Assembly: GCA_963971425.1 (NCBI GenBank) | Contig: OZ020515.1 | Location: 19,898,637 to 19,962,636 of the forward strand | Source: Bryoerythrophyllum caledonicum | Lineage: Eukaryota > Streptophyta > Bryopsida > Pottiales > Pottiaceae | DNA length: 64,000 nt | Reading direction: 5' to 3' | Shown: one piece after another, positions 56,502 to 64,000 of the stretch | Numbering within the stretch: position 1 is the stretch's first letter | How the letters are laid out: each line of letters begins with the position of its first letter | Position numbers and translations under genes: made by a program | Notes under the pieces: generated by a model | The model's database searches: none | What the model saw: the letters and a program-made list of their open reading frames with translations, nothing else | What the model was told of the DNA's origin: nothing

Positions 56502-58733
56502 TCATGATGCAATACTTTCTGAGGAGCTCATACTGATTGAGCTTCGCCTTGTTCTCATTGACTTCGGTTGTCCACGATTGATGTGTAAGCTCGTGACCAT
56601 ATTTGTAATCGGGGTAGGACTAGGGGCCCCATTGCTGTGGCTTGCCGAGCTTGTGTTAGATGAAAGATCGATAGATCTCTCCTCCGCAATTGAGGACAGC
56701 TCAGGTGTCGATACTAGCTTCACTGGACCGGTCATCGGGACACCAGTAATAAAGGGGTGTGTCAAAAGGAGGTCGCAAGTGGGTCGAAGTGCCACATTCA
56801 CTTCCAAACAATTGGAGATGAAACTTTTCAAATCATCTGGTAGGTCGTCCGGGATAGGAGGGCCCTCCCCGTGCCCCACTTTCCAAAGTACACCATGGGC
56901 CTCCAATTCTCCGAAAGGCGGTTTTCCTATTGCCATCTCCAATACCGTACAGCCTAGACTCCATATATCAGCCATCAAATTGTAGCTTCTCTTGGGGTTC
57001 ACGACTTCTGGAGCCATCCAGTGAGCACTACCCATGAATGACTTCAACAGGCCCAATTTATCCGTCTGTTTAGCCATCCCAAAATCGGCCAGCTTAACCA
57101 CTCCCGATGAGTCCACCAAGATGTTCGCACACTTGATATCCCTGTGAATGATCTTCCGGTCATGCAGATACTTCAGGCCAGAAAGAATCTGCTTGGTATA
57201 CGACCTAACCTGATCATAGAAAAATTCGTATTTGTTGTATACATGGGCTAATGAGCCCTTGCTGACCAGCTCCAGAAAAATGTAGAGGTTCTCATCGTCT
57301 CTCTCGGTACCCAGGTACTGAACAATATTTGGATGCTGAATTTCGCTAAGAAGTGCTATCTCCTGTTCCAGTTGTCTAATGGCCTGTGTCCCAGCCCTTC
57401 CTTGATCTGAAAGAGAAACTTCTTTCACGGCAAAAAACGTTCCATTGCTGCCCACACCCTCGTACACTGTACCAAATGTTCCACTTCCGAGAAGCTCACC
57501 TTTTGCCCAGCTGGTCCAGCTAGGTTTCTTCGGACCGACATCAGGTAAACTTTCGATACTACCGCCGCTAGCAGTCAAAGCCAAGGATTCCTGTACCTGC
57601 TCTACCACAACAGACGGGATTCTTGGTGTTTCCCCAACTTCAGTGATGACTACTTCCGACACCACAGGAAGTTCTTCTGCAGGATGTACAATAGATTCTG
57701 CCTCAGGAGCATGACTCGAAGACCTCCATCGAAGACTCCCACAACTCTTTGTCCGGGTGGGATCTTTTAAAGAGGATCTCCGACCTGAACTAGGCATTGC
57801 TACGGCAGCCGAAGGCAGATTATCAACGAAGAACGAACTCCTTCTAGCTGGCTCCCCACCTTCATCGCGCAACTCTGGTTCCGGTGCCTTAACAGCTCCA
57901 TCCCCAGGAGCTGCGTGTGCTTCAGTGAAATCGGCTCTGGCCGATGAAGGGGGGGACTCCAACGCGGGAAATGGCTCTGAATGCCTTCTGTTTAACAAAG
58001 TGCCTTCCATACTCAACAGTGATATATCAGGAACGGTAGAGTTATCAATCGAACGTATACTCCTAGTTAGGGCACGAAAGGCCCCAGGGTACTCTGTAGG
58101 AGTGGGTGGTGACCGCCTGACAGGACTAACATCAGGTTTCGCTTGCTGATCCTTGATAAAATTTTCACGATAGACCCTCCAGTCCCTTTCGATGGGTCTA
58201 ACAGGCGAAAGCCGCGGCGAAGGGGGAGACCCTGAACCAAAACTACTCGCCTGAAAACCCTTGAATTCGTCAGATATAGAAGTCTGGCCAGAGTCGACGG
58301 TCATGCCACGGGGAGACGGTGGTCGGCTGTTGATTGAAGTCTTCCGAGCCTCCCAAGCAGATGCTTCAATACCTAGTCCGGCAGGACTTTCCACACCTAG
58401 GAAGTCATAGAGTTTTTGTAAAACATCTTCATTGCCCCCCACCCGAAAACTATCCTGTCGCGTAAAAGTCTTGTTATCACGAGTCATAGGTGAAGGTCCG
58501 GGTGAACGAACAGAATGGGAAAAATCATCATCGAAGTCAATAGAGTTGTGATCTGCCTGATACTCGCGGTCCTTCTTAGCAGACAAACGCTGGAGCCGAG
58601 GCTTCGGGGTAGATGCCGACATTCCCTTGCCCCCATGAGAACTCCCTCTATCCTCGTTACTGCCCCACGAACTGCCCCGAGAACTGCCCCGGTCCTCGCG
58701 ATTGCCACGAGAACTACCCCTCTCCTCCACCAT
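56502..58733 (-). CDS. MEKK1-type MAPKKK
   Basis: MAP kinase kinase kinase of the plant MEKK1 clade. These enzymes phosphorylate MKKs in stress and immune signalling. The 743-aa coding region is uninterrupted and starts at ATG 58733. Residues 5-35 are a repetitive EDRGSSRG-like Arg/Ser/Gly segment. Residues 40-400 are Ser/Pro-rich and probably regulatory, with many SP and RxxS sites. The kinase domain spans about 408-662: GSGTFGTVYEG, catalytic K437 (AVKEVSL), HRD D532 (HRDIKCANIL), DFG D550, and SAHWMAPEV. The run YIFLELVSKGSL and the CANILVD motif are typical of MEKK1 rather than YODA or RAF types. All catalytic residues are present. A Ser-rich tail (STPELSS, RRSSISMSSSE) ends the protein. 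An acceptor-like GAATGCAG just upstream (58757) and a donor-like GAG|GTGAGT at 61165 suggest introns in the 5' UTR. Confidence 0.9.
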   Translation of the reverse strand: MVEERGSSRGNREDRGSSRGSSWGSNEDRGSSHGGKGMSASTPKPRLQRLSAKKDREYQADHNSIDFDDDFSHSVRSPGPSPMTRDNKTFTRQDSFRVGGNEDVLQKLYDFLGVESPAGLGIEASAWEARKTSINSRPPSPRGMTVDSGQTSISDEFKGFQASSFGSGSPPSPRLSPVRPIERDWRVYRENFIKDQQAKPDVSPVRRSPPTPTEYPGAFRALTRSIRSIDNSTVPDISLLSMEGTLLNRRHSEPFPALESPPSSARADFTEAHAAPGDGAVKAPEPELRDEGGEPARRSSFFVDNLPSAAVAMPSSGRRSSLKDPTRTKSCGSLRWRSSSHAPEAESIVHPAEELPVVSEVVITEVGETPRIPSVVVEQVQESLALTASGGSIESLPDVGPKKPSWTSWAKGELLGSGTFGTVYEGVGSNGTFFAVKEVSLSDQGRAGTQAIRQLEQEIALLSEIQHPNIVQYLGTERDDENLYIFLELVSKGSLAHVYNKYEFFYDQVRSYTKQILSGLKYLHDRKIIHRDIKCANILVDSSGVVKLADFGMAKQTDKLGLLKSFMGSAHWMAPEVVNPKRSYNLMADIWSLGCTVLEMAIGKPPFGELEAHGVLWKVGHGEGPPIPDDLPDDLKSFISNCLEVNVALRPTCDLLLTHPFITGVPMTGPVKLVSTPELSSIAEERSIDLSSNTSSASHSNGAPSPTPITNMVTSLHINRGQPKSMRTRRSSISMSSSESIAS

Positions 58734-61260
58734 CTTCCGTACTTCCCTTTGCGTTACTGCATTCTTGCACAGCAGACTTCCGTGTCAATCATGAGTCGTA
58801 GAAAGCAACAGCATCTAAACTTAAAAACAATTTTCTCCTGTTATTAACTAAAGAATAAAAGACACAAATAAATCTCCTACCTCCAGCCACGGAAAGAGCA
58901 ACATCCCCAAGCACCAAAAATCCCGAATCTCAACCTTTTTACTCTCTTCGAGATTCTAAACGTCGCAATCCGAAAGCTCGGCCATTCAGCAGAAACCTGG
59001 GCGAGTCCCGACACTGCAGATCAGTAAATCGGGTGCCTACTACGTCGATGCAGTCCTTCCGCCACAATATATCCTATCAGCCAGTTTCTGTCAAGTCGGC
59101 AATATCACGTTTCCGAATCCAGGTTAGAGCCTTTCAAGCCAGGAATTGATTCGCGGCGAGTCCTGACATCATAAACGCCAATCACATGAGTTTGCGATGG
59201 CCATACAACTAAGTCCAAACTAACTACATGAAGAGACATTGAATTGTGAGTTCCTAGATACTGCAAAAAGATCGAGTAGCAGAACTTACGCTAAGTTTAT
59301 CCACGCCAGAATCCTTTAGGCAGCCAACAAGATACTCTAGTCCAAACTGCACATGTCAAACAAGCAGTTAATGCATGTGGCTAACTTACCACGCCTCAAG
59401 AGTTTTGAAATTATCTGTAGCTAAAGAACTCAAGGAAAAACATCTTCCTACAAAGAAGCAGAAAAGAACCGCCACTTACTTTCAGACTGCACAATCCCCA
59501 ATAATAACAGGAGCTTGAGAATGAGGTGCGCAACAGCCTTGGTCATTTGTATACGCAACGTTAGACATTCCACCTATGTCATTGCCTGAGAGATTTCCAT
59601 CCATCAATTACAGCTCTGAAATGCCCTCAAAGAAATTCTGAATTGTCATTACTTCACAATCGAACAAGATATACTCACGACGTACAGGTCGGCCGATACC
59701 TCCACACTCACATCAGAACCTGGAAAACACCAACACAATCACCATTTCATGAAAATAAGACAAGAAACTAATCCACAAGTTCGGGAGAAAGAGCTAAGAG
59801 CAGGACATTAATCACAAGCCATAACGATTCAGATTCGAGCAAATCCACATGTCCACTCTTTGCCAATCCAAGTGTACACACGATGAGAATACCACCTTCA
59901 GAGGCCGACCACTATAATGGAAAGACACAACCACGAATTGGAGCTGGGGGGGATACTGACGAGTTTGAGCCTGTGACTTCCCAACATGAAATACAATACT
60001 TCTACACACAATACTTCAAAAGAGGATGCTTGCTAGCATCTTGTTCGTCAAGTGTTCCGAAAGATATACTAGAGATTTTACCCTAACTCCCCCGAAATAA
60101 TGGCTAACTCGACGCTTAACTCGCTCTAGAACGCTGGGTCTGAAACCCTCGGGACTACAACCCTACTAGAATCCATAGTTCAGCACAGCAACACTGTATG
60201 AGTTCGTCGGGATGATTGATGCGATGCCGTCTCAACGAACAGAAGCGAGTAACACTGTCCAATCACTCCTAAAATGTTAGAAGACATTTCCGTTTGCATA
60301 TTCAAATAATAATCGAACCCTAAAATGTAGGACATCACAATTGGATGTTCACGGGCTCTAACTCACTACACACTCGAACAGTAAAAGCAATCCTGACCTT
60401 TAATGTATTGAGAGAACAGCATCCATGAGTAATTAGATTCGGATAATTCGATCTGAACGGATTGTATCGTCCGGGCACATCCCGAAAAACAGAATGGGTG
60501 AACCTCTTCAACATCCCTCTCTACGAAGCAACACATATCCAGCCAACGGCTTCAAGAATCCGAAGAGAACCCAGCGCCGTCTGTCTAGCTTCTACTGGAC
60601 GGCCATCTGTGAAAATCCCATCCGGCCTCTCGCTGAATCCGCTCCAGAGATACTAAAAAGCGTCACGAAAATCAAATTTACTCTACACATGTCCCTTGGG
60701 GCTGAAGGAAGACCCCGACACGATAGCGGACTAGCGAGGTCCTCGCATCCATCCAATGCACAAAGTCTTCCAAAATCCACAACCAGAAATCACATAAAAA
60801 CAAGCTCACAACATCCAGACCTCGCAAATTCCAATCTCACTCGAATTGCAGCAAAATTCGAAATTCCTCAAATCCACGCAAAGAAAAATCGGAATCCCAC
60901 GCTACTACAATCCATCAACCATCACTCTCGCTCCACACACACGCCACCGCCAAAATTCTCGAAAAGATTCCCGGACCCGAATCCCTACGCCCGGATCCCG
61001 CGGCCACCGCCACGAAACCCTACGCAACGCCCTCACGAACTCACATCGCTGCCGAAATCACTCACTCAAACCCTCCCCCGCCATAACCTAACCCTGACGC
61101 AACGCCAAAACCTCGTTCAAACCTCCTCGTCTCCGCGAGAGCGAAAATGGCCGAGATCTACTCACCTCATCCTCCAAAGACAGACGCCGCCTCCTCCTCC
61201 GAGAGCACCACTCACTCCGCTGGCGATGGCGGACTCCTCCTTCTCCTCGAGGGTTCGACG
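58734..61260 (-). other. Probable 5' UTR with intron(s), and promoter of the MAPKKK gene
   Basis: On the minus strand, GGATGAG|GTGAGTAG at 61166/61165 is a strong donor after a GC-rich leader, and TGCAAGAATGCAG|TAACGC at 58757/58756 is a fair acceptor 23 bases before the start codon. If both are used, a leader intron of about 2.4 kb precedes an uninterrupted coding region. No other gene is seen here. Confidence 0.45.
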
Positions 61261-63493
61261 CGAAGCCAGGCTGTGCTCCTCACATCGCATCCCTTGTCTC
61301 CTCTTCGGACAATTAATCCGGTTCGCTTCTGTTGCTGGCACGCGAATCCGTCACTGAGAGCCCAAACCTGGCATTCGCGGGGAGACGGACATCTCTTCGG
61401 CTCGGAAGTACGCGTGTGCAAGATTGGGGCGGGTTTAGGGGAGGTGGTGGGTTTAGGTCGCCAGCTGCGTGTGGGGATTTCCCTTGCGTGTTCCCATGGG
61501 CGATGATTCTGTTCCCATTGGGTTGTGTGAGTTGGCCACTGGGAACGTACATTCGGGTACCGTTTTTCTGTCGCTTGCTTCTTATATTTTTATTGTTTTT
61601 CTAATACTTTAATTATTATTCTTCTTCTTGAGTCAGGCGGTGGGGAATTTCAATTGGGTGCATAATGGAATTATTTTGTAAAGTCACCCAAAGTTTGAAC
61701 ACCATATTCTTGGGTCACTAAAGGCACCTAGCTATAGAAATCATTATTTGTAAATCCATTTAAAAAAAAATTGGAGACGATCAGTATCATGGAGGTATTA
61801 CATGGGTATCACCTTAGTATTACATGGATTTCACCTTAGTACTACCTGGGTGTCACCTAGGCATTATCCGGGTATCACAGAGACTAATGTCTAGAATTCT
61901 AAAAAGAATTTGAACATTCTCCATTGTGAATCAAATTATGTCCAAAACTTACCCGCACGTAGGGTAAGATACCTCTTTTTTTGAACTGAAGTAACCCTTG
62001 ACGGGCCACGACAGAGTTTTCAAAAATTATGTGCAAAGATTATCATACCCGAGTGTTAGATTTGGGAAAAGAATTGATTAAAATATAGCTGCAAGAATAT
62101 TTAGAAATTATTTTTTGTAGAAGAATATTTGTATGCTGGAAAAATCTCCTTTTAGATCATTAACTAAATTTGGCAGTTTAGTGCTAAATCCAACCCTTCA
62201 ATATATTATTGTTTTTAGTGTTATTATGAAATATTTAAAAGAAAGCTGTAAAATCAACTTCTGACCATGGGATCTTATTGTATATTGCTAGAAAAACATG
62301 CCAAAATTATAGAATGATTGGTATATCAATTGGAAGATTGTATCATTTAAGGCAAGTTAAATGGTGTTTTTACACCTAATATTTCTAGTTCATTACAGTG
62401 TACTCCCTTCATGAGATTCAACTTTCAAACTCTACAGAGTTGCAATTCTTTACCATCACAATCTACACAATGTATGGTGCTTGTCTTACAAACTTATGTA
62501 TATTAAAGGTGCATGCTATATTCAAAACAATCTTGCAACAAGAAGGTATTTGCAATCAAACAAAGTACAATTTGTATTTTTGTAATCTTCATCATATATA
62601 AATTATCATACAACTTCAATATAAAGAATTTATGGATACTCAAGAAGGTTATGTTGATTATTTGTGTACAAAACCTCAAAGTTATCTGAGAAACAATGTA
62701 AAATTGTCTTGATTGCCCCCCTCCAAAGAAACTACTTTGGGCAACATACACTTTCCATCAAAGGTCTAGTGCATACAAAATTTGTAATCCAACAAAGTTC
62801 TTACACATATCCCTTCTATGGTTTAAAAAGCTAAAAAAAATTCTTGTATATGGTCATCACATGAACCTAACAAGATTCTTAAGAATCTAATAGTGGACAT
62901 TAAGTCTTTAAAAATCAATTGCAACACAATTCTTTGATCATTTATTTTTTGAATTTATATTTTGATAAACCTACTATTGTGCTATAGTTCTGTATAGACT
63001 GCATAGACAAACTAAAGTGGGAATTTTTAATTATTTTATGGAGGTGAAAAGTTCTTGACATTGTCGCACCAAAATCACAGGAAACCACCATTTTCAATGC
63101 ATATAATATTTTATGTTGGATTGTGAAAGCTCACACATTGAATTTGGTATAATGGAACTTGTACTAGCTGTTATGTTTTTTAGGTTGGAGCAACTTGGGC
63201 ATTATTTTCAAATTTTGTAAGGAATCAATGGCTCTTCTAAAAAAATTTAAAATTTGAGTTGGCCTTTTTTACAAAAACCAAAGAAAATTATGGCAACCAG
63301 GTTGTAGTTTTTGGTGCCTGAAAGTGGCGATATTCAATGAAAAGTTCTGGCTACAAGAATTCATGTGTACTAGTCCTGTTTAAGCAAGAAACATTTGTAG
63401 GAGAGAAAATTTTGGCGACAAACATTGGAAGTTGGAACCATATGCAAAATCTTACAACAGAAGTATGGCAATGCTCTCAGCAGAAGCACGACA
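61261..63493. other. Upstream intergenic DNA, AT-rich
   Basis: GC-rich up to about 61500 (promoter side of the MAPKKK gene), then strongly AT-rich. Near 61790-61870 GTATTACATGG-, GTATCACC- and TTAGTACT-like words repeat. No gene is supported. Confidence 0.4.
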
Positions 63494-63706
63494 AAGGTAA
63501 GCCTCCCCATAACCAACTAAAACCCATAGCCAACGCCTAAAAAATTGGAGCATATCCAACCCTCTTCCATCCCATTACCACCAATCTGAGCTCCAAATCG
63601 AGGTTCGCTATTAGTCAAGACCCTTACTTTTGGTCGTTGGTTATTCGGGGTACCTATTGTTGGCCATCCACTAAACATGGCTACACACTTTGAAAATTCA
63701 GAACTA
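63494..63706. repeat. Family D dispersed repeat, copy 2
   Basis: The direct-orientation partner of 54072-54283, differing by scattered substitutions and a one-base length difference. Confidence 0.85.
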
Positions 63707-64000
63707 CCGTAGGTGAACCTCTGGTCCGGCATAAATTAATTAGAAAAGCCCAGACCGAATTAAGTGGAAAATAATTTGTTGAAAATGCCGAAATTGTAAA
63801 AAATGTATATTTGCAGATTTCGGTACATGGATAGACATCAAAGGGGGTTAAGGCTTGGGAAGGGCTTCATCCATGGCATTTCATGCATAAATACTTGGGT
63901 TTGGAATCCCAAGGTCTAGAGTTCAATCCCCATGGGTGCCTAAGCAAGCCAAATATAATAGTCTTTGATTTCTTGCCAAAAATAACATTATTGTTATTTT
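63707..64000. other. AT-rich end of window
   Basis: Nothing recognised apart from flank of the family D repeat. Confidence 0.4.

Overview
This window is nuclear DNA of a land plant. It has spliced genes with GT-AG introns, plant-specific protein families, chloroplast targeting, a LINE, and several families of short inverted-repeat transposons. The mix of families would fit a seed-free plant such as a moss, liverwort or lycophyte, but I cannot fix the species from sequence alone. GC content is patchy: gene cores are GC-rich and the long stretches between them are AT-rich.

Seven gene-like loci stand out. Left to right they are: a Hippo/MST-type GCK kinase (SIK1-like, minus, 1406-4522); a chloroplast ClpF-like UVR/YccV protein (minus, 9630-12089) whose intron contains an assembly gap; a degenerate retroelement-like frame (plus, about 16194-17559); an unrecognised six-exon gene in AT-rich DNA (minus, 21908-25050); a CCCH zinc-finger/LOTUS/RRM protein (plus, 27294-30346); RNA polymerase II subunit RPB4 (plus, 45276-47330); and a MEKK1-type MAPKKK with an uninterrupted coding region (minus, 56502-58733). 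A malectin-like/LRR receptor kinase lies at about 48907-52790 (plus) but is a pseudogene, with frameshifts, a stop codon in the glycine loop and DFG changed to NFG.

The spaces between genes are mostly mobile DNA. A LINE (minus, 32728-39984) carries a poly(A) tail and a 12-bp target-site duplication, and it landed inside an older TTAA-flanked inverted-repeat element. A second TTAA-flanked family of about 200-bp units occurs as single units and as head-to-head dimers with a palindromic junction. Its copies lie in a ClpF intron, in a C3H intron, upstream of ClpF, upstream of the SIK1-like gene and just upstream of RPB4. There are also two long hairpins, a 141-bp tandem array with a period divisible by three, other minisatellites, and simple repeats.

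Two points matter most to a user. First, 10290-10802 and 11003-11515 match base for base around 200 Ns, so the apparent duplication in ClpF is very probably an unclosed assembly overlap. Second, the gene at 21908-25050 is supported by six exons whose phases all agree, but I recognise no family.
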